The notes beneath the pieces are model-generated. The model was not told the DNA's origin. It was given only the letters and a program-made list of their open reading frames with translations, and made no database searches. The translations under genes were made by a program, and so were the position numbers. From Corallococcus silvisoli (GTDB taxonomy: Bacteria > Myxococcota > Myxococcia > Myxococcales > Myxococcaceae), in the NCBI RefSeq assembly GCF_009909145.1, contig NZ_JAAAPJ010000001.1:1302001-1366000 (forward strand): a stretch of DNA of 64,000 nt, written 5' to 3'. Positions 1 to 8,945 of this stretch are shown here, piece by piece (the first letter of the stretch is position 1; every line of letters starts with the position of its first letter).

Positions 1-504
1 ATGGGGCCCTTCGAGGCCACGCCGATGGCGACGGTGCGTGAGGTGTTCGAGACCAACGTCTTCGGGGTGATGGCGATGACGCAGGCGGTGCTGCCCCAGT
101 TTCGCGCACGCAAGTCGGGCGTCATCGTCAACGTGACGTCCAGCGCGACGCTGGCGCCGATGCCGCTGGTGGCCGTGTACACCGCGAGCAAGGTGGCCAT
201 CGAAGGCTTCACCGCGTCGCTGGCGTTCGAACTCGAAGCCTTCAACCTGCGCGTGAAGCTCGTCGAGCCGGGCTATGGCCCGACCACCCGCTTCACGAGC
301 AACGGCGGCGCTCGCATGGAAGGGCTGTTCCCCGAGGCATATGCGCCCTTCGCGCAGCACATCTTCGCTTCATTGGGGCAGCCGGCCGCGGTGACGCGCG
401 AGTCCGACGTGGCTGAGGTGGTGTGGCTTGCCGCGAACGACATGTCGGCGAAGCTCCGTTATCCCGCGGGCCCTGACGCGGTCGCCCTGGCCCGGTCGGC
501 ATGA
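1..504 (+). CDS. SDR-family oxidoreductase, C-terminal part (5' end outside window)
   Basis: The 167 visible residues are the C-terminal two thirds of a classical short-chain dehydrogenase/reductase. The strand carrying NVTSSA (catalytic Ser region) and the YTASK active-site motif (Tyr-x-x-x-Lys) are present, followed by VEPGYGPTTRF, the usual substrate-loop entry. The N-terminal TGxxxGxG nucleotide-binding motif is missing, so the true start lies left of the window; the ATG at position 1 is internal. The family uses NAD(P)(H) to oxidise or reduce alcohol/carbonyl groups; the substrate cannot be told. The stop overlaps the next start (ATGA), indicating translational coupling with the metallophosphoesterase. 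Confidence 0.9.
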   Translation: MGPFEATPMATVREVFETNVFGVMAMTQAVLPQFRARKSGVIVNVTSSATLAPMPLVAVYTASKVAIEGFTASLAFELEAFNLRVKLVEPGYGPTTRFTSNGGARMEGLFPEAYAPFAQHIFASLGQPAAVTRESDVAEVVWLAANDMSAKLRYPAGPDAVALARSA

Positions 505-1679
505 GCAAGCTCGGTGAGGCATGGACTTCGCTGAGCGGGTTTCTGCTGCTCGGCGTTGGGTGGCTCGCGTTCGAGCACTACTACTTGTGGGCGCGGCTGG
601 TCCGGGATGTCGGCCTCCCCAAGCCCGCTGCGTGGACGCTGACGTGGAGCCTGGTTGTCCTCGCGGTCAGCGTTCCCGTGGGCGTGTTCGCGAGCCGCCT
701 GGTGCCTCCCGATTTGTCGGTGTGGTGGCTCACGCCGGTCTACGTGTGGATTGGCGTGTCCACGCTGTTGCTCATGTCACTCGGGGTGGTGGACGTGCTG
801 CGGGTCGGCGCTTCCATGGCGCTTTGGGACTCCGAGCCGATGGACGCAGACCGCCGGCAGGCGTTGGCGCGCATGAGCGCGTTGGTCGCGGTGACGGTCG
901 GCGTCGTCGCCAGCGGTTGGGGGCTTCGAGAAGGCCGCCGGGTTCGCGTCAAGCGGGTGGAGGTTCCGCTGAAGAAGCTGCCGCCCGAACTCGACGGGCT
1001 GAGCATCGTCCAGCTGTCGGACATGCACATCGGGCCGATGGTGGGTCGGGAGTTCGTCGAGCACGTCGTGAGGACGGTGAATGCGCTGGCTCCAGACGTC
1101 GTGGCCATCACGGGCGACCTGGTGGACGGCAGCGTCGAAGACCTCGAGCAGCACGTCGCGCCGCTCGCGAACCTCACCTCCACCCATGGCACCTACTTCG
1201 TCACGGGCAATCACGAGTACCACGCGGATGCGAGTCGGTGGTGCGAGCACCTCGGGCAGCTCGGCGTGCGAGTCCTTCGCAACGAATACGTGGAGCTGGG
1301 GAGCGGTGAGCAGGTGCTTCACCTGGCGGGTATCGACGACTACGAGTCCGCCAGGTTCGACATCGGCCATCGGGTAGACCTCCCACGGGCCGTGGCGGGC
1401 AGAGACACGCGTCGAGCGCTGGTTCTTCTGGCGCACCAGCCCAAGGCCGTCCACGAAGCCGTTCTGCACGAGGTCGACCTGCAGTTGTCAGGGCATACCC
1501 ACGGAGGGCAGATGTGGCCGCTGGGGTGGCTTCAGCGCTTGGGGCAACCGGTGGTCGCGGGGCTCGCCAGGTTCAGCAAGACCTGGGTCTACGTCAGCAG
1601 CGGCACCGGCTTCTCGGGGCCTCCCATGCGGCTCGGCGCTCCCGCGGAGATTACGCAGCTCGTCCTGCGAGCAGCCTGA
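501..1679 (+). CDS. Membrane-anchored calcineurin-like metallophosphoesterase
   Basis: 392 residues. Four hydrophobic segments (about 12-30, 43-64, 76-100 and 122-142) anchor the protein in the inner membrane. The catalytic domain (about 165-390) carries the ordered metal-binding motifs of the calcineurin-like phosphoesterases: SDMHIG (D174, H176), GDLVDG (D206), GNHEYH (N237, H238), AHQP (H312) and GHTHGG (H332, H334). This architecture resembles YkuE/YpbG-type enzymes, which are two-metal phosphoesterases; the substrate is unknown. The start overlaps the preceding SDR stop by 4 bp, so the two are probably one operon. Confidence 0.92.
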   Translation: MSKLGEAWTSLSGFLLLGVGWLAFEHYYLWARLVRDVGLPKPAAWTLTWSLVVLAVSVPVGVFASRLVPPDLSVWWLTPVYVWIGVSTLLLMSLGVVDVLRVGASMALWDSEPMDADRRQALARMSALVAVTVGVVASGWGLREGRRVRVKRVEVPLKKLPPELDGLSIVQLSDMHIGPMVGREFVEHVVRTVNALAPDVVAITGDLVDGSVEDLEQHVAPLANLTSTHGTYFVTGNHEYHADASRWCEHLGQLGVRVLRNEYVELGSGEQVLHLAGIDDYESARFDIGHRVDLPRAVAGRDTRRALVLLAHQPKAVHEAVLHEVDLQLSGHTHGGQMWPLGWLQRLGQPVVAGLARFSKTWVYVSSGTGFSGPPMRLGAPAEITQLVLRAA

Positions 1680-1820
1680 CGGCATTTGGAAGTCGGCGGC
1701 TCGTTTCTTGTCTTGGAATAGAAGCGTTTGGATTTGAGGCCTGGAAGGTCTGAGCCAGGCCATGTCGATACATCCCCATGAGCGCCGCCTTCATCGCGGC
1801 CACGCTCGAATCTGGAGAAC

Positions 1821-2768
1821 ATGCAAGCCATGAAGACGCTCCATCTGGTCGACCCCGCCGTGCGCGACATCGTTGCCTCCATGAAGGCTTTTGATCCCGC
1901 GAGTGAGCCCCTGGAAGCGTTCCGTGCTCAGCTCCTCGCGAGCTATGCGCAGATTGCCGCCCCAATGCCTCACGCACGAGAGGAGCGCTGGGTGCCGGGG
2001 CAGTCCGACGTGCGAGTCCTGGTGTATCGACCGGGCAACCCGCCCGCGGTGCAGGGGGCCATCCTCTATGTGCACGGCGGCGGCTACATCGCGGGCGTCG
2101 CGGAGATGACCGATGCGGCGTGTGTGCAGCTCGCCGAGGAGTACCAGTCGCTGGTCGTCAGCGTCGACTACCGCCTCGCGCCGGAGACGCCCTTCCCCGG
2201 TCCCATCGAGGACTGCTACGCCGCGTTGAGCTGGCTGATGCGGGAGGCGCCTGCCTTCGGGGTGGACACGTCACGGGTCGTCATCATGGGGCACAGCGCT
2301 GGCGGAGGGCTCGCGGCGGCGACCGCGCTCCTGCACCGCGACCGCGGCGGCGCTCCCCTGGCAGGACAGGTGCTCATCTATCCGATGCTCGACGCCCGCA
2401 CCGGAACGCCGGACGCTCCGGTCGACAACCCGAGCACTGGCGAGTTCGGGTGGACGCGTCCGCTCAATCAATTCGCGTGGCAGGCGCTGCGGGGCGGCGC
2501 CGCGATTCCGAAGGAGCGCGAGGGCCACTACTCGCCCTCGCTGGCGTCCGGGGTCGAGGGCTTGCCCCCGACGTTCCTGGCGGTGGGGGGCGTGGACCTC
2601 TTCCTGGAGGAGGACGTCGCCTACGGGATGCGCCTGTCCCGCGCGGGCGTGCCCGTCGAAATGCACGTCTACCCAGGCGGCATCCATGGCTTTGATTTGT
2701 TCCCGACCGCCTCCGCGGCCCGGTTTGTCGCTGACCTTCGGAGTGCGCTCGCGCGCCTGCTTCGATGA
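1821..2768 (+). CDS. Alpha/beta-hydrolase esterase (hormone-sensitive lipase type)
   Basis: 315 residues. YVHGGGYI (oxyanion-hole HGGG, residues 85-88), the DYRLAPETPFP motif and the nucleophile elbow GHSAGG (Ser159) are diagnostic of the HSL/family IV esterases. GGVDLFLEED and GGIHGFDLF supply the acid and His of the triad. It probably hydrolyses short-chain esters in the cytoplasm; no signal peptide is seen. A GGAG sits about 6 nt before the ATG. Its stop is 43 bp before the HEAT-repeat gene, which may be co-transcribed. About 140 bp separate it from the phosphoesterase. Confidence 0.9.
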   Translation: MQAMKTLHLVDPAVRDIVASMKAFDPASEPLEAFRAQLLASYAQIAAPMPHAREERWVPGQSDVRVLVYRPGNPPAVQGAILYVHGGGYIAGVAEMTDAACVQLAEEYQSLVVSVDYRLAPETPFPGPIEDCYAALSWLMREAPAFGVDTSRVVIMGHSAGGGLAAATALLHRDRGGAPLAGQVLIYPMLDARTGTPDAPVDNPSTGEFGWTRPLNQFAWQALRGGAAIPKEREGHYSPSLASGVEGLPPTFLAVGGVDLFLEEDVAYGMRLSRAGVPVEMHVYPGGIHGFDLFPTASAARFVADLRSALARLLR

Positions 2769-2811
2769 TGCGGGAGGGGCACGGGGCAGGCGACCCTCTA
2801 TAAAGGGCTCC

Positions 2812-5800
2812 ATGCCTCAGCCCCGTTCGGAATCGTTCACCCCGCGCCGCCGCCGCGCGCTCCTCTCACAGCGGCTCCGCACCGAGCGGCTGGCGCCCAC
2901 GGAGCTCCACGCACTGCTCGCCGCGCCCGAGCCTGAGGAGGTCCACGCAGCGCTGCTGCATCTGAAGCGGCGGCTGGAGCGGCTGGAGGGCGGGGACACA
3001 CCGTCGTCGCTGATGGAGGCGCTTCCGCCGGCCCTTGGCGCGTGTCCTCCCGAGTCGCACGTCCTCCTCGCCGAGCTGGCCCGCCTGCTTCCTCTGGAGG
3101 TTCCGCTGGCGAGGCTGGCGTCCCTGTCGGAGGGATGGGGACCCCTTCCCGTCGAGGCCGAGGTGGCGTGGCTCGTGGCGGAGATCCTCCGTGAGCCCGC
3201 GAGGCTGGCCTCCCTGCCGGTGGGAGGGCGGGTGTTGCGTGCCGTCCAGCGGCTCTCCCCGGCCGAGGCTCCCGACGCGGAAGCATTGATCGACGCGCTG
3301 TGCTCCCATGCGGATCCGGAGCTCCAACTCGAGGGCCTTCGCCACCTGGGCGACGCGCTCGAGCTGGGGCTCGTGACGTTGACGCACGCGCTGGCGCTGG
3401 GAGTCCGCGCGCTTGAAGCCACGGATGCGCGCGTGGCGCTCCAGGCCGCGGAACTGCTCGCCGAGCCCTGGGCCGCCAGGCCCGAGCTCGCTCCCCCCAC
3501 CCGCCCGCTCCATCCGCTGACAGGTCGTTCGGAGCGGCTCGCGCTCGCTTCGCTGCGAGTCGCCGCCCGTCGAGGCGACGCCGCGGCGCTGCGGCTCGTG
3601 TTGGAGGACGGGCGGCAGTCGGGCCCGGTGCGGCGCGAGGCCATGGCGCTGCTCGCGCCCTTCGCGGGCCATTCGGAGCTGCGGCTGGCGCTCCACCTCT
3701 CGCGGGAGGACCCCCTCTTCTTCGGGCCCACATGCGCGGGGCTGCTCCAGACGCTCTACCGGCGGGGCGTGCGGTGCGAGCCTGACGACGTTCCCGGTGT
3801 GAGCGAGCTGTTCCTCTCCAGTCCATCGGTCGCTCCCGCCGTCATCGCGGAGGTGTTGAGCCTCCGGCAGCGGGAGTACGTCGAACCGCTGTGGACGCTG
3901 TCCGCCACGGACGCGGACTTCTCCCGGCACCTCACGCTCCTGCGGGAGCTGGACGGCCCCGAGGCGCTGGGCCTGCTCCGCGCGCTGCTCGTCCGGCCCG
4001 AAGCGCATCCACTCCGGCCTGAGATCATCGAGGCACTCGGACACCAGGGACACGCGTCCGCCGAGGAGGACCTGCTCCGCTGCTTCGATGCCGAGCCCTG
4101 GGCCTGCCTCGGTGCGCTCCGTTGCCTGGGAGGCGCGCGCGCCGTGGAGTTCCTTCGCGCCCATCCGGGCCTGCCTGCTGCCGCATGGCGCGCCGAGGCA
4201 CTTGGCTTGGTGGCGATGCTCGAGGACGCACCCGCGGCCATGCCGTGGGCTGAAGGGGGTGCGTTGGGCCGGGAGGCGCTGGCGAGCCTTCAGCCGGTCC
4301 ACGACGACGCGACCTTCGCCGAGGTCTCCCGGCTCGCCCTCCAGACGCAGCACCCGCTGCGGATCCAGGCCATCGGCCAGCTCGGTCGGGAGGCCCGGCG
4401 GCGCGCCCTCGTGCCGCTGGGCGCGCTGTTGCTCGACGCGGACGAGCAGGTCCGGACCTCGGCGCAGCAGGCGCTTGTCCAGGTGGGGCGCGGGCTCCAT
4501 GCCAGTGGCCGCATGCGTCTGAACGGACTGCCTGCCTGCGCTTCGGAGGACGAAGCCGGCGCACGGGTCGTCACGGAATGTCTGCTCGAACAACTCCAGC
4601 AGCGGGACCTGAGTGACGCGCAGCTCGAACGCGTGCTGGGCCAGCTCGTCGGGCGGAGGCATCCGGCGCTCGCGCGGCGGCTGCGGCGCTTGCTCCGCCA
4701 TGGGAGTGTGCAGGTGCAGAAGCTGGCGCTGGAGTGCCTCTCGCAATCTGGAGACGCGCGGGCCGTGGCCTGGCTGGTGCCCTTCGCGCGCTCGGAGGAC
4801 ATCTATCGCCTGCGGCAGGCGCTCAGCGGGCTCGGGGCGTTCAAGGTGGAGTGGGGCGTGCCGTTGCTCGCGGCGGGGCTCGACCATCCCAACATGAACA
4901 TCAAGAAGACCGCCGCTGATGCGCTCACGAACACGGGCCCCGGCTGGCCGGCGCCCATCGGGGTGATGCTGGGCTGGCTCCGGCGCCACGACAACCCGGG
5001 CCTGCGCGAATCGCTCGTCCGGGCGCTTCGTGCCACCTGCGGCCGGGGCTACGTGGCGACCGTCCTCGATGCGCTCCAGGACGCCGGCTCGCCTCGTGAG
5101 CAGGAGCTGCTGTGCGAAGCGCTCTCGGGCGTGCTCTCGCCCCAGGCGCTCGTGACGCTCCTGCGGCGGGGGGCGCGCTCCGCGACGGCGCTGAACGACG
5201 CGGTCCACGGCGGAGTCATCGAACTCTCGCCGCGAGCGCGCGCGGAGCTGGAGGTGCTGCTCCGCCGCCATGCGCTGTCGCGCTGGATCCCCGCCACGTC
5301 CGACGATCCCGAGCAGGCGAGGTTGCTCCGTGAAAGGCGTCTGGACGTGGAGCTGGCGTGGGTGGATGACGTGCTGTCCTCCGGGGACGCGGGCGTCCTT
5401 GAAGCCGAGGCGGAGGACTTGCTGAAGCGGCTCTCCGCGTTGGCCAGCGCGGGTCTCACGGATTCGCGTGCGGCCGTCCTGACGCGGCACCTCGATGGGC
5501 TGCGCACCTTGCTGGACAGCCCCAGCGCCGCCTCGCGGCGATTGGCCCTGGGCCTGTTGAGGGCGCTCGCCGGGCGGCTGTCCGAGTCCGAGCGCGTGGG
5601 GGTGCTCGCGGAGGTCCGCCGCGCGTGGACGGGGGCGCGCATCGAGCCTCACGAAGCGCTCACCGTGCTGCATCAACTGGGGGCCGTGCCCTCCCTGGAA
5701 GAGGCGCGGATGGCCTCCGCGCTCCCGGAGGAGCCCGTGGCGCTCTGGGGAGCGGAGCGACTCGTCCTCGCGGAGGAGCTGGCTGGCCCGCGATTGCTGG

Positions 5801-7530
5801 AGGCCCTGACCCAGGCCCGCTCACCCAGGGTCCGGCGGTTCTTCGTGCCATACGCGCTGCGGCAGGTGCCACCGCTCCAGGTGCTGGCCGCCGTGGCGCG
5901 GGGGCCGGACGTGGACCTGCTGGAGACCGTCCGGAAGGCATGGGACGCGCGGGGTCCAGAGGACGCACTGCTTGAAGCGCTTGCTGACGCCGTTGGAGTG
6001 GGGGCGTCCGCGCAGGTCGGAACGCTGGTGCGGTGGATGGCGGACGTCGGGACAGAGGCGGCCCGCGCGGCGCTGCGGCGACTCGCGCGCCACGCTGAAC
6101 GGGGGATCGCGCTCGAGGCGCTCACGGCGCTCGCGGTGCCCACATCGGGCGACGACGAGGCGCTGCTTGTCGACCTGCTGTCCCATGCGCACGTCGAGGT
6201 CCGGCGACAGGCCGCGCGACAACTCTGGAGGGTGCGGGGACTGCCTCGCCTCCAGAAGCTGCTGGACACCCTTGGCGAAGCGCGGCCGCTCCGGTGGGTT
6301 CCTCCGGGGGCCGTGGACCGGCAGGACCTGGACGCCCTCCGCGAGCGGATGGGCTCCCTGGAAGAGGGCGTGGAAGGAGAGCTCTGGCTGGAGGCGCTGC
6401 TGGAGCTGCTGGACGGTCTCCGCCCGACGCCGCGCCTGCTCCCGACCCAGGTCCTGCTCCTGCTCGACGTGTGGCGGCTGGGCCGTAGTCGAACAGGAGA
6501 GAGGGCGGCGGCCATGCTTCGCGCGTTCCCGGCCACGCAGGTGCTGCCCTTCGCCCTCCCGATGCTTCGAGAAGGCCACACCGCGGTGCTCGAAGTCCTG
6601 CCGGGCGATACGGTGTGGGGGCCCGAGCTGATGGCGTTGTTCGTCCAGGCACAGGGCCTGGACCGAACGCACTTCCTCGAGTGGCTTCAGCGAGGGGGAT
6701 TCGCGCAAGGCCGCGACGGCCGGACGCTGGAGGACGCGCTCTTGCGCATCGTCCACGAGGACGCCAGTCATCGCGAGGTGGCGCTGCGGGTCCTCGGTGG
6801 ACTTGCGTCCTGGGGAAACCGCGACGACGCCTTCCGACTGGGAGAGGGGCTCATCGCGCTCGCGAACCGCGACGACGACGCCCAGGCACTCGCGGCGATG
6901 ACGCGAGGCCTCGAACGGCAGGGCCCGGAGGTGCGAGCCGCGCTGCTCGCGCGGGTCACCACGCCGGCGCTGCGGACGGACGTCGTCAGCGCGCTCGCGC
7001 CCCTGCTGCTGGATGACCCGTCGCTCGAAAGGAGCCTCACCGCCGAGGTGATGCGCGACGTGGAGCGAAAGCTGGAGACCCTGGCTTGGGAGGTCCCGGA
7101 GCCCGACCCGAGGGCGATGAAGTGGATGGCGCTCCGGGGGACGCCTCACCTCGTCGAGCGACTGACGAAGCTGCTGGCCCACCGGAAGTCCCCGGTGCGC
7201 CTGCACGCGCACCGGCTGCTGAAGGACCAGGTGCCCCGTGAGGCCTACCTGGAGCTGACCCGGGCGCTGCTCCGGGACGCGGAGGCCGGGCACGTCGTCC
7301 GAGCCCTCCGGACGCTCGCCTTTGGAGGGCACCTTCCCGCGGTGGCGGAGATGGCGGCGCTGCTGCACGACCGCCGCAATCCGGTGGCGCGCGCCGCCCT
7401 GGACGGATTGCGCGTCATGGGAGAGGCCGCGCTGCCCATCCTCCGGGGGGAGCTGGCCCGTGCCCGCCCGGACCGCCGCGCGCAGCTCGCCCAGGTCATT
7501 TCGAGCCTGGAGCCAGGGGCACGTGATTGA
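2812..7530 (+). CDS. Giant HEAT-repeat protein
   Basis: About 1572 residues built almost entirely from short amphipathic helical pairs, rich in Ala, Leu and Arg, with recurrent patterns such as DEQVRTSAQQALVQVG, HPNMNIKKTAADAL and HAHVEVRRQAARQL. These are HEAT/PBS-lyase-like repeats that form a solenoid scaffold for protein contacts. No catalytic domain, signal peptide or membrane segment is seen. The reading frame is open from 2686, but the ATG at 2812 is preferred because the upstream codons overlap the end of the hydrolase and do not look like repeat sequence. A strong hairpin follows the stop. The binding partner is unknown. Confidence 0.88.
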   Translation: MPQPRSESFTPRRRRALLSQRLRTERLAPTELHALLAAPEPEEVHAALLHLKRRLERLEGGDTPSSLMEALPPALGACPPESHVLLAELARLLPLEVPLARLASLSEGWGPLPVEAEVAWLVAEILREPARLASLPVGGRVLRAVQRLSPAEAPDAEALIDALCSHADPELQLEGLRHLGDALELGLVTLTHALALGVRALEATDARVALQAAELLAEPWAARPELAPPTRPLHPLTGRSERLALASLRVAARRGDAAALRLVLEDGRQSGPVRREAMALLAPFAGHSELRLALHLSREDPLFFGPTCAGLLQTLYRRGVRCEPDDVPGVSELFLSSPSVAPAVIAEVLSLRQREYVEPLWTLSATDADFSRHLTLLRELDGPEALGLLRALLVRPEAHPLRPEIIEALGHQGHASAEEDLLRCFDAEPWACLGALRCLGGARAVEFLRAHPGLPAAAWRAEALGLVAMLEDAPAAMPWAEGGALGREALASLQPVHDDATFAEVSRLALQTQHPLRIQAIGQLGREARRRALVPLGALLLDADEQVRTSAQQALVQVGRGLHASGRMRLNGLPACASEDEAGARVVTECLLEQLQQRDLSDAQLERVLGQLVGRRHPALARRLRRLLRHGSVQVQKLALECLSQSGDARAVAWLVPFARSEDIYRLRQALSGLGAFKVEWGVPLLAAGLDHPNMNIKKTAADALTNTGPGWPAPIGVMLGWLRRHDNPGLRESLVRALRATCGRGYVATVLDALQDAGSPREQELLCEALSGVLSPQALVTLLRRGARSATALNDAVHGGVIELSPRARAELEVLLRRHALSRWIPATSDDPEQARLLRERRLDVELAWVDDVLSSGDAGVLEAEAEDLLKRLSALASAGLTDSRAAVLTRHLDGLRTLLDSPSAASRRLALGLLRALAGRLSESERVGVLAEVRRAWTGARIEPHEALTVLHQLGAVPSLEEARMASALPEEPVALWGAERLVLAEELAGPRLLEALTQARSPRVRRFFVPYALRQVPPLQVLAAVARGPDVDLLETVRKAWDARGPEDALLEALADAVGVGASAQVGTLVRWMADVGTEAARAALRRLARHAERGIALEALTALAVPTSGDDEALLVDLLSHAHVEVRRQAARQLWRVRGLPRLQKLLDTLGEARPLRWVPPGAVDRQDLDALRERMGSLEEGVEGELWLEALLELLDGLRPTPRLLPTQVLLLLDVWRLGRSRTGERAAAMLRAFPATQVLPFALPMLREGHTAVLEVLPGDTVWGPELMALFVQAQGLDRTHFLEWLQRGGFAQGRDGRTLEDALLRIVHEDASHREVALRVLGGLASWGNRDDAFRLGEGLIALANRDDDAQALAAMTRGLERQGPEVRAALLARVTTPALRTDVVSALAPLLLDDPSLERSLTAEVMRDVERKLETLAWEVPEPDPRAMKWMALRGTPHLVERLTKLLAHRKSPVRLHAHRLLKDQVPREAYLELTRALLRDAEAGHVVRALRTLAFGGHLPAVAEMAALLHDRRNPVARAALDGLRVMGEAALPILRGELARARPDRRAQLAQVISSLEPGARD

Positions 7531-7534
7531 GCGC

Positions 7535-7560
7535 GACGGGCGGGGACCCTCCCGCCCGTC
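7535..7560. terminator. Hairpin between convergent genes
   Basis: Perfect 10-bp inverted repeat GACGGGCGGG / CCCGCCCGTC with a 6-nt loop, starting 4 nt after the HEAT-repeat stop. It lies between convergent genes, so it may terminate both strands. There is no T-tract. Confidence 0.65.
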
Positions 7561-7611
7561 ACGCGTCGCGCCTGGGGGCCTTCGTCACCTGCCCCCTGTG
7601 GTCGCGGAGCT

Positions 7612-8754
7612 TCAGGCCCTGTGGAAGGCCTTGGCGAAGAAGTTCTCGATGCGCGACTTCTCGGGCTGGAGGGTGTTCGCGGGCGAGGCCACGCCCGTGG
7701 CGTTGGCGAGGGCGGGGCGCAGGCCCGACGCGACGCCCGGCTTGATGTGGTGGCGGAGGTCGACCGCCACGTCGGACTTCAGGTGGGTGCCCACGCCCGC
7801 GGAGGCATTGAAGTCCGCGGAGTGCTTGAAGAAGCCATTCTCCAATCCCACCTTGCCGCCCGCCTGGGCCGCCGCGCCCGCCACCGCGCCCGCGGTGACC
7901 GAGCCGTGCAGCCGGCCCACGTGCCCGCCCGCCGTGGCGTACGCGCCCGCCGTGGCGGCCGCGCCCACCTGGCCCGAGAGCATCGCCGTGGCCGTCTTCG
8001 GATCCAGGCTGGCCACGCCCTCGGCGTAGGCGGTGGCGGAGGCCTTGGCCTCGCCCTTGACGTACCCGCCCACGTGCCGGTTGAAGTCATGGCTCGCGCT
8101 CGCCGTGACGCCCACGCCCGTCTCCGCCTTCGCCGTCAGCGCGCCCGTGTAGGCGTGCTCGTTCCGGTCGAGCGACACACCGGCCTGGGCCTGCCCCTTG
8201 AACGTGTTCGCCTCCGCGGTGAGCTGGCCGCTCGTCACGCCCAGCCGCCCCGCGTGCGTCTTCTGCAGCTCGTAGGCGGCGTGGGGGCCGTTCACCTCGG
8301 TCTGGGCCGAGTAGTGGCGCACGCCGCCGCCGCTGTAGCTGGAGGTGGAGGCCTGCAGCGAGCCCACGTTGCCGCTCAGCTTGCCGCCACCGAAGGTGTC
8401 CTTCTCGAAGGGCCTGCCCGGCCGGTCCACGAGCACGTCCTGCCGGGCCCCCGGGGGCGGCGTGAGCTTGTTGTCACCGCCGCTCACCATCACGTCCGAG
8501 GCCTGGCCCGTGGTCTTCTCCCAGGGGCTGTAGGAGGGGCCACCCTCGGGCATGCCCGCGTGCTTCGGAGGCTTGGGCTCCGGGGCCGCCGGCGCCTTCG
8601 CGGGGGGCCTGGTCGCGGCGGGCTTGACGGTCTGAGAGGAGGGCGCCGTGGGGGGGAGGGTGGAGGCGCGCGCCGGAGGCTTGGGCTTGGACACCGCGGA
8701 GGACGGGAAGGTCGAGGCGCGGGGCAGGGACGAACCGAGGCGGGAGAGACGCAT
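7612..8754 (-). CDS. Ala/Gly-rich protein of unknown function
   Basis: About 380 residues from an ATG at 8754, which has a good GAGGAG ribosome site about 8 nt upstream; the frame is open further 5' but without such a site. The first ~90 residues are low-complexity, rich in Pro, Ala, Ser and Lys. From about residue 100 on, the sequence is a long series of small-residue, alternating-polarity stretches (GQAQAGVSL, TAKAETGVGVTASASHDF, GQVGAAATAGAYATAGGHVG). These recall beta-repeat or membrane-inserting segments, but I recognise no family. There is no classical signal peptide. A sigma-54-like promoter lies upstream. A structural or effector role is possible but not shown. Confidence 0.7.
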   Translation of the reverse strand: MRLSRLGSSLPRASTFPSSAVSKPKPPARASTLPPTAPSSQTVKPAATRPPAKAPAAPEPKPPKHAGMPEGGPSYSPWEKTTGQASDVMVSGGDNKLTPPPGARQDVLVDRPGRPFEKDTFGGGKLSGNVGSLQASTSSYSGGGVRHYSAQTEVNGPHAAYELQKTHAGRLGVTSGQLTAEANTFKGQAQAGVSLDRNEHAYTGALTAKAETGVGVTASASHDFNRHVGGYVKGEAKASATAYAEGVASLDPKTATAMLSGQVGAAATAGAYATAGGHVGRLHGSVTAGAVAGAAAQAGGKVGLENGFFKHSADFNASAGVGTHLKSDVAVDLRHHIKPGVASGLRPALANATGVASPANTLQPEKSRIENFFAKAFHRA

Positions 8755-8811
8755 GGGAGGCTCCTCAAGAGGGGCGGCGGATGGGGTCGGTACAGCGATG
8801 CCCTGTCCGTT

Positions 8812-8827
8812 TGCATCCGACATGCCA
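8812..8827 (-). promoter_or_regulatory. Sigma-54-like promoter (-24/-12)
   Basis: Read on the minus strand: TGGCATG-N4-ATGCA, against the consensus TGGCAYR-N4-TTGCW. The GG and GC doublets are exactly 12 nt apart and there is one mismatch. It is 58 nt upstream of the ATG at 8754. Confidence 0.55.
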
Positions 8828-8945
8828 TGCTCATGTCGAACGATGTGGACACGCCGCCTCCCTGGTTTCAATGGGTTGGCGAGAGGGGGGCCCGGAGGTG
8901 ATGTCAGGGCCCTGGTGACCGCGGTCATCAGGGCCGGGACAGCAG

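Noticed and set aside
2866..5676. 936-codon open frame antisense to the HEAT-repeat gene
   Set aside because: Arg/Gln/His-rich composition and no family features; it mirrors the high GC codon bias of the sense gene.
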